A DNA stretch of 64,000 bases from Mucilaginibacter kameinonensis (GCF_003675385.1 NZ_RCWZ01000002.1:1240001-1304000), one strand, 5' to 3'; positions 52,501-63,423 are shown, numbered from the stretch's first letter. Translations and numbers: made by a program. The notes: generated from the sequence alone by a model not told the origin.

Positions 52501-54117
52501 ACCCGCATGCTCAAATGGCATTACAGAAGCCAGCACGAATCGCTGATCACGTTATCTAACCATGAATTTTATGAGGATAAGCTGGTGATATTTCCAAGCC
52601 CGGGTTCAAGACAAAACCTCGGCTTGCGTTTTAATCATTTGCCCGACGCTATTTATGATCGTGGCAAAACCCGAAGCAATCCCTTAGAGGCACAGGCTGT
52701 AGCCAAAGCGGTGATAGCTCATGCCGGCAAATATCCTGCACAAAGTCTTGGTGTAGTTGCATTCAGCACAGCCCAGGCACAGGCTATACAGGCGGCGCTT
52801 GAAATTGAGCGAAAGGCTAACCCTGCAACGGAAAGCTTTTTTACCGGGCGACCGGATGAACCGTTCTTTATCAAAAACCTTGAAAATGTACAGGGCGATG
52901 AGCGGGATGTGATCCTGATCAGTATTGGCTATGGCCGTACGGAAGATGGCAAAATACCCATGAACTTCGGTCCGCTGAATAATGAAGGCGGAGAGCGACG
53001 GTTAAATGTTTTGATTACAAGGGCCAAAATGCGCTGCGAAGTGTTTACCAATATCACTGCTGAAGACATCAAGCTCGGTGAGTCGGCACGCTTCGGTATC
53101 CGCGCACTCAAAAGCTTCCTGTATTTTGCGCAGCACGCCAAATTTGATAAGCCTGAGGCATTTATCCCGCAAGAACTCAGACCATTTGAAGAAGAAGTAG
53201 CACATCAACTCAAAAAAGCCGGCCACATTGTACGCGACCGTGTGGGCTCACCGGGTTTCTACCTGGATTTGGCTGTTGTTGATCCTGAAAACCCTGGTCG
53301 CTACATTTTAGGGCTCATATGCGATGGTAAGGCTTATGACAGCGCGGCATCAGCAACTGATCGCGACCGTTTAAGAGGGCAGGTGTTGGAGCTGTTTGGC
53401 TGGAACTTATACCAGGTTTGGAGCACAGACTGGTACCGTAATCCGTCACGCGAATTAAACCGCTTACTTAGCGCCATTGAAGCAGCTAAACATTCAACGG
53501 AAAGCAATGATGTGGAGGCCGATATTTTACCGGATGAGATTCGCCGGGAAGCCGCAGTCGAAACAGCCCCTGTAATTAAGGAATACAAGTTGGCGGACAT
53601 TCATATTGAACATCTTCGCGACGAGTTTCAACTGTATACCTTCGCCGAATTGGGGAATTGGATCTCGGAGGTTGTACAGGTAGAAAGCCCGGTTCATTTC
53701 GATGAAATGGCAAAGCGGATCACCGAAGCAGCCGGGATAGCTAAAATGGGTTCAAGGATCCGTTATACGTTAACGCAGGCCTTGCAACAGGCTAAAGATG
53801 AAGGCCGGGTGATTGTTAAAGATGAGTTTTTGTGGACGCCGGAAATGGAACGGCCCGTTGTTCGCGACCGGAGTAAGTTGCCATCTGCCTATAAAAAGCT
53901 GGCACTGATAGCGCCCGAAGAAATTTATGAGGCCATCAGGGATGTAGTGCGTGGTGCTATTTCAATTACCGAGGAAGACGCTATACCGTTAGTGGCCAAA
54001 CAATTGGGCTTTGCCAGGCTTACTGAAGAGATGCGTCAGCAACTTTCTGAAGCGATAGGAAAAACAATTCAGTCAGGGATCTTAACTTTTGAAGGCGTTA
54101 ACCTGAAGCTGGCATAA
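49555..54117 (+). CDS. DUF4011 / SF1 helicase / Vsr-like nuclease / DUF3320 protein
   Basis: A 1520-residue multidomain protein. DUF4011 is at residues 1-280 (SRKELLDLGLRNPLLNY). The SF1 (UPF1/DNA2-like) helicase has Walker A QGPPGTGKSQT (300-310), Walker B DLVVFDEASQ (about 915), GDTRQLPPTSF (940), WHYRSQHESL (988), NVQGDERDVI (1112) and LNVLITRAK (1150). A Vsr/DUF559-like PD-(D/E)xK region follows (1222-1300: FYLDLAVVDP, LGLICDGKAYDSA, DRDRLRGQVLELFGW), then DUF3320 at 1350-1510. The Glu usually found before CDG is Ile here, so nuclease activity is doubtful. Large helicase-nucleases of this type occur in defence islands. The Tat-exported gene follows by 21 bases. Confidence 0.85.
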   Translation: MQETIQSRLASSRKELLDLGLRNPLLNYKLTKGKGVHIADEKAEYVYDILVRQQKAMTFLALKEGQLFPEDEAKYQDTRLQTDEDEQKLQTRLLNTYYFARTSIEEQGVNLLYLALGMLHWCDAGDPETLRSAPLVLVPVSLERSSAQERFRLRYTGAEIGANLSLQAKMKSDFNITIPDMPDDEEFVFNDYIADIRSHIGKQANWSVKPDAIELGFFSFGKFLIYNDLDTEQWPKAVKPENHLNVQALLDNGFHEDVPEDEQDLDADTKANELFRVVDADSSQLMAMLAVQEGSNLVIQGPPGTGKSQTITNIIANAVGQGKKVLFVAEKMAALDVVKRRLDNIDLGTVCLELHSHKTNKRDVLQEIKRVMDLGKPQTAKLELEIRMLEIYRAELNDYCRAINNQLSGSGLTAQQVIGFLLQIDGLAAGRNLIKLPIENMADWDAEKVRLAEEWADRIQARLKDIGTPSNLIFYGTGLMVLLPHEKGTILSDIEAAQLAVSELLSLLNSIHAGTGFTVPLTDEGIPALEALLEKAASAPDLKELNITDPVWRTKAADIKELLDTGEELENLYRHYKDTFVAEAWSQDILEIRRNIVSYGDKWYKIFNGDYRKSKQQLASLLKITLPDDASEKLKLVDAISEARRLENQLQQYDAFALSLFGNRWLKQRSDWQSLHAAANYLACINDPVLLSYLSKLESPAIAADYLSKLRNALKVSSEQRVKALLALKLNLFPKTYAEQEHTWKSWIAHFGELQLAIDWNQLCAQAEKEGLSFLTTLAANWDEARDLLKISLQKTWYEYLIEQAFRTSPEITKFERASHEEVIAKFKKLDQVNLYYNRAVVALRHWEGLPKNGAGGQVNTLKTEFNKKARHMPIRKLVEEAGKAMQAVKPVWMMSPMSIANFLPPGAIDFDLVVFDEASQVRPVDAIGAIARGKQLVVVGDTRQLPPTSFFDKLNTDIEEEENVTADMQSILGMCDGQGAPTRMLKWHYRSQHESLITLSNHEFYEDKLVIFPSPGSRQNLGLRFNHLPDAIYDRGKTRSNPLEAQAVAKAVIAHAGKYPAQSLGVVAFSTAQAQAIQAALEIERKANPATESFFTGRPDEPFFIKNLENVQGDERDVILISIGYGRTEDGKIPMNFGPLNNEGGERRLNVLITRAKMRCEVFTNITAEDIKLGESARFGIRALKSFLYFAQHAKFDKPEAFIPQELRPFEEEVAHQLKKAGHIVRDRVGSPGFYLDLAVVDPENPGRYILGLICDGKAYDSAASATDRDRLRGQVLELFGWNLYQVWSTDWYRNPSRELNRLLSAIEAAKHSTESNDVEADILPDEIRREAAVETAPVIKEYKLADIHIEHLRDEFQLYTFAELGNWISEVVQVESPVHFDEMAKRITEAAGIAKMGSRIRYTLTQALQQAKDEGRVIVKDEFLWTPEMERPVVRDRSKLPSAYKKLALIAPEEIYEAIRDVVRGAISITEEDAIPLVAKQLGFARLTEEMRQQLSEAIGKTIQSGILTFEGVNLKLA

Positions 54118-54138
54118 GCCGGTCTATATTTCTGCTAA

Positions 54139-55575
54139 ATGGAAAGAAGAACTTTTTTTAAGAATACATTACTTGGAGGTGCCGCGGTATTGGCTAATCC
54201 CTTAATCGGAAAAGCTGATCCGTTTAGTTTTCTGACCGGCAATCCTCCTACATCTTTGATGGGCAATCGCTTTGTAACCTTCTGTATCATGATTAGGACT
54301 TCACCTTGGGAAGTATCGCGGGATGTGAAGCTGATCAAGCGCGACGAAGGTTTTGCGCATACGCTGGAAGTAGTGCAGCGTTTAAGGGAAACCTTTGCGA
54401 AAAACGTACCCGGAGGGCGGCTAACCTGGGGCTTTACTTTAAACGCGCTTGAAGATAAACGCCAGAACTATGTGGATATCCGCAATTATGCCGCGGAGTG
54501 CCAGCTTAAATACGGCGATGAGGTTTCTTATTTTCCGGGTTATTTTCCGGCAATGTACCTGCCCAGGCACCGTGTAAACCAGGAGATGACCGAGGCATTG
54601 CAGCGTATCACTGCCATGGTTGGTAAAGGATACCGCCCCAAAAGCGTAATGGGAGGTTTTTTATCTGCTGATAACCTGGCTTATTTGGCCGAAAAGGAAA
54701 ATATCCATGTGGCGCATGCAGTGATCTGGAGCCAGCACGAAACGGATGGCGGCGGTGCGGATGGATCGCCATCTTACCCATTTTACCCATCAAAAGAACA
54801 TTTTTGTAAACCGGCACAAGGTAAAAGCGATTTTATCGATTGTGTAAACCTGGATGGTTGGAGTGTTGACTTTTTGTGCGCGCTCCAAAGCGGAAATGTA
54901 TGGGGGACAACACCTTTTAATGGCGCGGCAAGTCGCCGTGGTGTTGGCCCGATAGAGAGTTATGGCGATTGGGGGCTGGAAATTGGGCATCTTTCGGTAA
55001 TGCATACGCAGTCTATACATTTTGACCGCGGGTTTGAACTTAACGGTTTCGGCTGGATCCCCAACATCTGGGAAGCCGCCCTGGTTAAAATAGCCGAACG
55101 TAAAAACTGGGACGATACATTGGCTTACCGGGCATTGGAGAAATGGACAAGTGCCACAGTGCAGCGCTGGCCTGATGTGAAATTCGTAACCTTTGGAGAG
55201 TATGGCGAACTATGGCGCAACCAATACCGGGATAATAGCCGCTGGAACTATAGGTTTGAAGAAAGGGGATTGGGCATTGGCAACTCCTGGGGCAATCAGG
55301 AAATCAAGTGGTATATGAACAAGGAGTTTCGCCTGGCTACGCTGAGGAACTGGCACAAAAACACACCAGAAATGGTGGTAGACTTTACGCGCTACGACCT
55401 GCCTGCAAAAGAACCTGCCGATCCATCGCCAGAAAAGCCGGTAAAAGACTGGAGCCTGATGAACCGGATCAACCAGAAAGGCGTAAGGCCCCAGGATACA
55501 CCGGTTTTATTATCAGACCTGAAGAATGACGAAAAAGATATGATTGCCAGGTATTATCCGGGCTTGTTTAAATAG
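54139..55575 (+). CDS. Tat-exported DUF3863-like protein
   Basis: A 478-residue protein with a twin-arginine signal (MERRTFFKNTLLGGAAVLANP), probably exported folded. The rest resembles the Bacteroidota DUF3863 family: FVTFCIMIRTSPWEVSRDV, LTWGFTLNALEDKRQNY, GDEVSYFPGYFPAMY and MGGFLSADNLAYLAE, the pattern of a TIM-barrel glycan-active or deacetylase-like enzyme; the substrate is unknown. The C-terminal part ends DEKDMIARYYPGLFK. It starts 21 bases after the DUF4011 helicase stop, so it may share its transcript, though their cell compartments differ. Confidence 0.7.
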   Translation: MERRTFFKNTLLGGAAVLANPLIGKADPFSFLTGNPPTSLMGNRFVTFCIMIRTSPWEVSRDVKLIKRDEGFAHTLEVVQRLRETFAKNVPGGRLTWGFTLNALEDKRQNYVDIRNYAAECQLKYGDEVSYFPGYFPAMYLPRHRVNQEMTEALQRITAMVGKGYRPKSVMGGFLSADNLAYLAEKENIHVAHAVIWSQHETDGGGADGSPSYPFYPSKEHFCKPAQGKSDFIDCVNLDGWSVDFLCALQSGNVWGTTPFNGAASRRGVGPIESYGDWGLEIGHLSVMHTQSIHFDRGFELNGFGWIPNIWEAALVKIAERKNWDDTLAYRALEKWTSATVQRWPDVKFVTFGEYGELWRNQYRDNSRWNYRFEERGLGIGNSWGNQEIKWYMNKEFRLATLRNWHKNTPEMVVDFTRYDLPAKEPADPSPEKPVKDWSLMNRINQKGVRPQDTPVLLSDLKNDEKDMIARYYPGLFK

Positions 55576-55723
55576 GAGAATTAAGTTTGGATTCCTGCTG
55601 CCTCACAGAATAATCGAAGTTTTTAAAAGGAATCAAAATTGTGTAGTGTGTTTGTTAAGTATTTTATGAAGTATTTTAATTAATAAATAATATATTAGCT
55701 TTTGAGAAACCTATAACCGCTTT

Positions 55724-56905
55724 ATGGACAACGTTTATGGAATTAACCTGATACCGGATAATGATGCGGAACGAGTTGCCGCGCTTGAACGCTATCAGAT
55801 ATTTAATTCACACCGCGAAAAAGCCTTCGATAGTATATGTGAGCTTGCATGCGAATTGTTCTCATGCCCAATCAGTCATATTTCGTTTTTAAATTCTGAT
55901 ACAGAGTTTATTAAAGCCGAAGTAGGCCTGAACGGTATTCAATATGTAAGCCGTAATGAAGGTTTTTGCGCTGTAGCCATTTTGCAGCCCGACCTGCTCC
56001 TGGTTGAGGATACTCATCAACATGAACTTTTTGTTAATCACCCTTATGTTGTAGACAAACTGCGAATCCGTTTTTATGCCGGAGCGCCCATCATTACTCC
56101 AGATGGTTTTATCATCGGTACATTGTGTTTAATTGACATGGAGCCCCGCTCGCTTACCGAAAAAGAAAGAAAGCTATTAAAAAAGCTTGCGGATGTGGCA
56201 ATGGAACAAACACAGCTAAGGTCTGAAAACCTTGCTTTGCTTCAGCAGCGGGACGAATTTATTGCCGTAGCCAGCCATGAGATGCGCACCCCGGTGACAG
56301 CGTTAAAAGCTGCGGTTCAGATTTTACATACCCACCAGGATGAAGGCGCGGTTGCCCTGCAAAAAGCAATGATAGAGCAGGCCAACAGGAGCGTAAACAA
56401 ATTGGCTTTCCTGGTAAACGACTTATTTGACGCCAGCAGGCTTGCGGCGCGTAAATACAGTTTAAACAAAACATATTTTGATTTAGGCAAACTCATTAAT
56501 CATTGTTGTGATTTGCTTAAGGTTTCGGGTAAACACGAGCTGGATATTGAAGGTGATTTATCTGTTCGGGTTGTTGCTGATGAGGAAAGGGTAGAACAGG
56601 TACTTGTTAACCTTATAGAAAATGCAATGAAATATGCCCCGGACTCCAGGATCATTTTGATCCGGATTTCCCGGTTGTCTGATCATGTTCGCATTGAAGT
56701 GTCGGATAAAGGGCCAGGCATTGATCCTGATCAGCTACCACATATATTTAAGCGCTATTTCCGTTCTGAAAACGGCGCTCCGCAGGCCGGTCTTGGATTA
56801 GGTTTATATATAAGTTCTGAAATTGTTAAACAGCACGGCGGCGAAATTGGTGTTGAAAGTGAGCAGGGCAGGGGCAGCACTTTCTGGTTCACATTGCCGG
56901 TATAA
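55724..56905 (+). CDS. GAF-domain histidine kinase
   Basis: A 393-residue soluble sensor kinase. A GAF domain at residues 25-160 (ITPDGFIIGTLCLIDMEPRSLTEKER) senses an unknown small molecule. The HisKA helix has the phospho-acceptor His185 (IAVASHEMRTPVTALK), and the HATPase has the N box (EQVLVNLIENAMKYAP), G1 (SDKGPGIDPDQL) and G2 (AGLGLGLYIS). No response regulator follows, so it is an orphan here. It has no membrane helix and is likely cytoplasmic. Confidence 0.93.
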   Translation: MDNVYGINLIPDNDAERVAALERYQIFNSHREKAFDSICELACELFSCPISHISFLNSDTEFIKAEVGLNGIQYVSRNEGFCAVAILQPDLLLVEDTHQHELFVNHPYVVDKLRIRFYAGAPIITPDGFIIGTLCLIDMEPRSLTEKERKLLKKLADVAMEQTQLRSENLALLQQRDEFIAVASHEMRTPVTALKAAVQILHTHQDEGAVALQKAMIEQANRSVNKLAFLVNDLFDASRLAARKYSLNKTYFDLGKLINHCCDLLKVSGKHELDIEGDLSVRVVADEERVEQVLVNLIENAMKYAPDSRIILIRISRLSDHVRIEVSDKGPGIDPDQLPHIFKRYFRSENGAPQAGLGLGLYISSEIVKQHGGEIGVESEQGRGSTFWFTLPV

Positions 56906-56997
56906 ATAAGGTGTCGGAATTGGTACCTGTCATAATCGAATCTTTTTAATTTTCATGCTAATGAATATTTAACCGCGGTGATCTGCCGAAATATATT

Positions 56998-57030
56998 TAT
57001 ACTTGTAAAATCATTGAGTAGTCAAGTATA
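56998..57030 (+). promoter_or_regulatory. candidate operator region of the MarR gene
   Basis: TATACTTG (56998-57005; also close to a -7 box) is mirrored exactly by CAAGTATA (57023-57030), which ends on the A of the ATG. An inner dyad TTGA-GTAG-TCAA lies at 57014-57025. A MarR dimer bound here would block the start. The assignment is inferred from symmetry and position. Confidence 0.5.
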
Positions 57031-57461
57031 TGTTAATGATTAATCCATCACTCAAAACACTAATAAACCTTGCAAAAGTGCAAGCCGTCATAGCCCGCAG
57101 ATTTGACCGCCTGAATATGCATGGCATCGGATTTACCGAATTTGTGATTCTCTATCTTTTGCAGCAATCGGAAGAGGGAAAGGCGCGGAGAATAGATTTA
57201 GCCGATAAAATCGGAATAACTGCTTCCGGGATAACACGCATGCTGTTGCCAATGGAAAAAATAGGATTGGTAACGCGTGAAGCCAATGAGCGTGATGCAA
57301 GAGTAAGTTATGTAGTACTTACCCCTGCCGGCAAGCAATTGTTTACTGATGCCGAAAAGACAGCCAACACCCTTGCGCTTGAAATTATGCCTGCTAAAGA
57401 ATCAAAAGATATTACTTCGTTAACAAATATCCTCGCCAAACTTGGCGGTAATATCACCTAA
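57030..57461 (+). CDS. MarR-family transcriptional regulator
   Basis: A 143-residue MarR protein with a winged helix: LINLAKVQAVIARRFDRLNMHGIGFTEFVIL (helices 1-2), then ARRIDLADKIGITASGITRMLLPMEKIGLV (DNA-binding helices) and the wing VTREANERDARVSYVVLTPAG. MarR proteins repress nearby genes and release DNA when a small ligand or oxidant binds. The next genes encode an APH-fold kinase and a rifampicin phosphotransferase, which suits a drug-responsive regulator. An in-frame ATG at 57036 is an alternative start. Confidence 0.93.
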   Translation: MLMINPSLKTLINLAKVQAVIARRFDRLNMHGIGFTEFVILYLLQQSEEGKARRIDLADKIGITASGITRMLLPMEKIGLVTREANERDARVSYVVLTPAGKQLFTDAEKTANTLALEIMPAKESKDITSLTNILAKLGGNIT

Positions 57462-57474
57462 TTACCTGTTACAA

Positions 57475-58485
57475 ATGCAAACACTAAATTCCATTATCCC
57501 TGTTTCAAGTTTATTAGCAGTTGAAAGCGCGTTATTACAGACTTTTGGTACAACTACAGTAACGGAAATAATATTATTAGCTGGCGGATTATCGGCATCC
57601 TCAGTATTTAAAATTGTGGTTAACGATCAACCCTACATTTTAAAAACAGATAGCTCTCCCGTAGTTGTTGATGGTCAAAATATCAGCTGTATGGAAGTTG
57701 CTGCTGAAGCGGGTATCGCCCCGCCGGTTCATTATTTAAACAGGGCAGCAGGGGTAACCATTACGGGCTTTATAAAAAACATACCATTGCAGGCTGTTTA
57801 TAAGTCGCCCGAAGTGTTGTTGCCCGAAATCGGAAAAACGATCAAACGCATACACGGGCTGACTGCATTGCCAACCGGGAATAGTTTAGTAGATACTGTG
57901 GATGGGCTTATCGCTCAGTTTAAACTTTCGGGAATGTTAACGGGAGCGGCCTTTGATGAGGGTTTTGCTTATTACGACGAAATTAGAAAACATTACCCAT
58001 GGAATGATGCTGATAAAGTTTTTAGTCATATTGACCTTAACCCTAACAACATGGTTTTTGATGGGGAAAAAATATGGATTATTGATTGGGACGCAGCTTT
58101 TACAAACGACCGCTACGTTGACCTGGCTATAACAGCAAATTTTTATGTTTCTAATGACGAGCACGAAAATATTTTCCTTGAAAGCTACTTTGGCGATGGT
58201 TTAACAAATTATCATAAAGCAAGGTTCTTTTTAATGCGACAAATATGCAGGCTGGTTTATGCAATGTTAATGTTTAAACTGGCATATATGTCAAATAGCA
58301 ATGGAGTTCATGATCCGGATATGGAGGGCATCAGCCTGAAAAATGTAAAAGAAAAATTAGGCACAGGAGAGATAAACCTTGCTGCTTACAAAGGCCAATT
58401 ACTATTTGGTAAAGCTTTGATTAATGAAGCATTGAACAGTATGCGGTCTCCACGATTTGCCTCATCTATTGCTCAATTGGCTTAA
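57475..58485 (+). CDS. aminoglycoside-phosphotransferase-fold kinase (APH family)
   Basis: A 336-residue APH/choline-kinase-fold enzyme that transfers phosphate from ATP to a small molecule. Lys57 is in the ATP-binding strand (PYILKTDSS); the catalytic loop is SHIDLNPNNM (Asp187, Asn192), and the metal-binding DWD follows (IIDWDAAFTNDRYVDLA, Asp204). The substrate could be an antibiotic, choline or a sugar; sequence does not tell. The frame is open from a TTG at 57442, but the ATG at 57475 leaves a 13-base gap behind the MarR gene and fits the family. It is co-transcribed with MarR. Confidence 0.9.
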   Translation: MQTLNSIIPVSSLLAVESALLQTFGTTTVTEIILLAGGLSASSVFKIVVNDQPYILKTDSSPVVVDGQNISCMEVAAEAGIAPPVHYLNRAAGVTITGFIKNIPLQAVYKSPEVLLPEIGKTIKRIHGLTALPTGNSLVDTVDGLIAQFKLSGMLTGAAFDEGFAYYDEIRKHYPWNDADKVFSHIDLNPNNMVFDGEKIWIIDWDAAFTNDRYVDLAITANFYVSNDEHENIFLESYFGDGLTNYHKARFFLMRQICRLVYAMLMFKLAYMSNSNGVHDPDMEGISLKNVKEKLGTGEINLAAYKGQLLFGKALINEALNSMRSPRFASSIAQLA

Positions 58486-58567
58486 GATTTTTTACGCTTC
58501 GTTGTAAGGATAACGTGTTGTTTGCATGCTTATTGCGTATGAAAAAATATACTTCAAAAGCCTGTAA

Positions 58568-61228
<2,661 letters not shown>

Positions 61229-61330
61229 GTCGAAATAGTAAAGGGAAAAGGATAAGAGACGGGCAGCAATAAACTTCACCGTTAAAAAGTATGCTTTTAC
61301 CGATTAACCTTATTGCTTGACCTGTTTGTG

Positions 61331-61362
61331 GTTGCCCTGCTTATAGCTCTACCATAGTTTTG
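61331..61362 (+). promoter_or_regulatory. promoter of the FAD monooxygenase gene
   Basis: GTTG (61331-61334) and TAGTTTTG (61355-61362), 20 bp apart, match -33 and -7 elements. The -7 box ends five bases before the ATG at 61368, so a leaderless mRNA is expected. Confidence 0.6.
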
Positions 61363-61367
61363 GTGCC

Positions 61368-62576
61368 ATGAAAGCAAATAAAATATTGATTTCAGGCGCC
61401 AGCGTTGCCGGGCCTGCCTTGGCTTACTGGCTCAATCGCTATGGCTTTGAAGTAACCATTGTTGAGCGTGCGCCCGGCATCAGGCCTGGTGGCTACGCTG
61501 TTGATTTTCGCGGGCCTGCTATTCAGGTTTTGGAGCAAATGGGCCTGATCGATGCTATCAGAAAACATGAAACCCGCGCTGGTAAAATCACTATCGTAAA
61601 TAAAAATAATAAAAAGTTGGCCAGTATGCCCGATGCTTTCACCAGTGGCGAATTGGAAATCATGCGCGGAGATCTGGCGGGCGTATTTTATGAAGCGACA
61701 AAAAATGATACCGAATACCTGTTTGACAATAGCATCACCGCTCTACAAGAAGATTCCGATGGCGTTGATGTAAGCTTTAGCAACGGCGAAACGCGGCGTT
61801 TTGACCTGGTTGTCGGTGCCGATGGATTACATTCCAACGTACGGGCCCTGACTTTTGGCGAAGAATCGCGGTTTATGCACCACCTGAATATTTACTTTGC
61901 CATTTTTAGCACCCCCAATTTTATGAACTTAAAAGAGATGGCAGGTTTATACTATGGTACATTAGGAAAAAGAGTTGGCGTGTTTAGTGCCAGAGAAGAT
62001 ACCGAAGCCCGGGCTTCATTTTATTTCGCATCGCCAAAGCTCGACTATAATTACAGGGATCTCGCGCAGCAAAAAGAAATGATCCGTAGCCGTTTTAGTG
62101 CTGAACAATGGCAGGTGCCGCAGCTATTGAAGCTGATGGATGAAGCACCCGATTTTTATTTTGATTCGGTAAGCCAGATCAGGATGGATCGCTGGAGCAA
62201 AGGCAGGGTTGTGTTGTTGGGAGATGCCGGTTATTGCGCATCGCCAATGTCGGGTATGGGTACCAGCATGGCCGTAGTTGGTGCCTACATTTTGGCAGGC
62301 GAACTGCAAGCCTCAGCCGGAGATCATTTGATTGCCTTTAAGAACTATGAAACAAAAATGCGTCCCTTAACAACTGCATGCCAGAAGTTGGCAGAAGGGG
62401 CCGAATGGTTTGTACCGCAAACCAGGTTCAAACTATGGATGAGCCGTAAGATATGGAAAATACTCCCTCATACCCCCTGGAAAAATATGATGATCGAAAT
62501 GCCATTAAAAGCCGCAAATGCCATCGTTCTACCCAGTTATGAACAAACGGGAGCCTTAGCTGATACAGTGTGTTAA
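61368..62576 (+). CDS. FAD-dependent monooxygenase (PHBH fold)
   Basis: A 402-residue class A flavoprotein monooxygenase. The FAD-binding Rossmann motif is ILISGASVAGPALAYWL, the DG motif reads VVGADGLHSNVRAL (near 155), and the GD motif is VVLLGDAGYCASPMSGMGTSMA (near 285). Relatives in this sub-family hydroxylate aromatic compounds or antibiotics, including Tet(X) for tetracyclines. The N terminus reads EVTIVERAPGIRPGGYAVDFRG. Its own promoter makes it a separate unit, but it stands next to the Rph-like, APH-like and MarR genes. Confidence 0.9.
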   Translation: MKANKILISGASVAGPALAYWLNRYGFEVTIVERAPGIRPGGYAVDFRGPAIQVLEQMGLIDAIRKHETRAGKITIVNKNNKKLASMPDAFTSGELEIMRGDLAGVFYEATKNDTEYLFDNSITALQEDSDGVDVSFSNGETRRFDLVVGADGLHSNVRALTFGEESRFMHHLNIYFAIFSTPNFMNLKEMAGLYYGTLGKRVGVFSAREDTEARASFYFASPKLDYNYRDLAQQKEMIRSRFSAEQWQVPQLLKLMDEAPDFYFDSVSQIRMDRWSKGRVVLLGDAGYCASPMSGMGTSMAVVGAYILAGELQASAGDHLIAFKNYETKMRPLTTACQKLAEGAEWFVPQTRFKLWMSRKIWKILPHTPWKNMMIEMPLKAANAIVLPSYEQTGALADTVC

Positions 62577-62669
62577 TACTGAAATTTCGCGATATCTGTT
62601 TTATTGATTTTACTTATACAATTTACTTCACACAACGGCCCTTACCCTCCTAAAATGCGATAAATTAAC

Positions 62670-62677
62670 TAATTTTG
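62670..62677 (+). promoter_or_regulatory. -7 promoter box for the Crp/Fnr gene
   Basis: TAATTTTG matches TAnnTTTG, 14 bases before the ATG at 62692. A -33 element is not clear. Confidence 0.45.
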
Positions 62678-62691
62678 GTTTCCTAAAACCT

Positions 62692-63339
62692 ATGACAATG
62701 TTTGATGTAAAAGCCGCCGTTAAAAAGTTTGAAACCACATTTGAACCCGCATTATTAGCCGAACTTGAAGCCAGTTCTATGCTGATGAATGTAAAAGGCG
62801 GCGATACCATGCTTAACCCGGGGCAAACCATTCGTGCGGTTCCGCTGCTGTTAAGCGGTACATTCAAAGTAAGTCGTGTAAATGACGAGGGGCAGGAAAT
62901 ACTGCTGTATTATGTTAAAGAGGGCGAGAGCTGTGCCATGACATTTACCTGCTGTATGATGTCGCATTTCAGTGTGATTAGGGGAACTGCCGAGGAGGAC
63001 AGCGAATTGCTTTGCGTACCGATGGATGTGATGGACGGGTGGATGATAAAATACCCAACCTGGAAACGCTTTGTAATGCAAACCATATTGAACCGCTTTA
63101 CCGAGATCCTGAAAAGTATTGATGATATAGCTTTTAAAAAATTGGATGACAGGCTGGTTAATTATCTCAAAGAAAAAGCTAAAACAACTGGTTCTTCGCT
63201 CATCAACTTAACCCATCAGCAAATTGGTGACGATCTGGGGACAAGCCGGGTTGTTGTATCGCGCCTGCTGAAGAAACTGGAAACAGATAATAAATTGCTG
63301 CTTTACTACAATCAGATCAAATTATTGAGCGAATTGTAA
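62692..63339 (+). CDS. Crp/Fnr-family transcriptional regulator
   Basis: A 215-residue Crp/Fnr protein. The N-terminal cNMP-binding-fold domain (residues 20-120) has ETDS-like strands ending in KEGESCAMTFTCCMMSH, with a Cys-Cys pair, a pattern often seen in Bacteroidota members without known cyclic-nucleotide binding. A dimer helix follows (KRFVMQTILNRFTEILKSIDD), then the HTH (INLTHQQIGDDLGTSRVVVSRLLKKLE). The signal is unknown, perhaps redox because of the Cys pair and the peroxiredoxin gene downstream. ATG 62692 or 62698 is the start. Confidence 0.92.
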   Translation: MTMFDVKAAVKKFETTFEPALLAELEASSMLMNVKGGDTMLNPGQTIRAVPLLLSGTFKVSRVNDEGQEILLYYVKEGESCAMTFTCCMMSHFSVIRGTAEEDSELLCVPMDVMDGWMIKYPTWKRFVMQTILNRFTEILKSIDDIAFKKLDDRLVNYLKEKAKTTGSSLINLTHQQIGDDLGTSRVVVSRLLKKLETDNKLLLYYNQIKLLSEL

Positions 63340-63341
63340 CT

Positions 63342-63372
63342 TTTGTTACAGGCAATTGTATCCTTTGTTACA
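63342..63372. repeat. two TTTGTTACA direct repeats, possible operator
   Basis: TTTGTTACA at 63342-63350 and 63364-63372, 22 bp apart (two helical turns), with a third partial copy TTTGTTA at 63399-63405. They lie between the Crp/Fnr gene and the peroxiredoxin unit. Confidence 0.45.
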
Positions 63373-63423
63373 AAATATGCCCTGCTTTCTGTTGCATCTT
63401 TGTTATGTCAAAAGCAACAGACC

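Noticed and set aside
49643..53600. Minus-strand frames within the DUF4011 helicase gene.
   Set aside because: They are reverse-strand shadows of a long coding region with clear helicase motifs.
57442..57474. N-terminal extension of the APH-like protein from a TTG start.
   Set aside because: It overlaps the MarR gene and adds residues unlike the family; the ATG at 57475 is a better start.
61368..62576. FAD monooxygenase named as Tet(X).
   Set aside because: The fold and motifs fit, but nothing in the sequence shows tetracycline specificity; only the family is supported.
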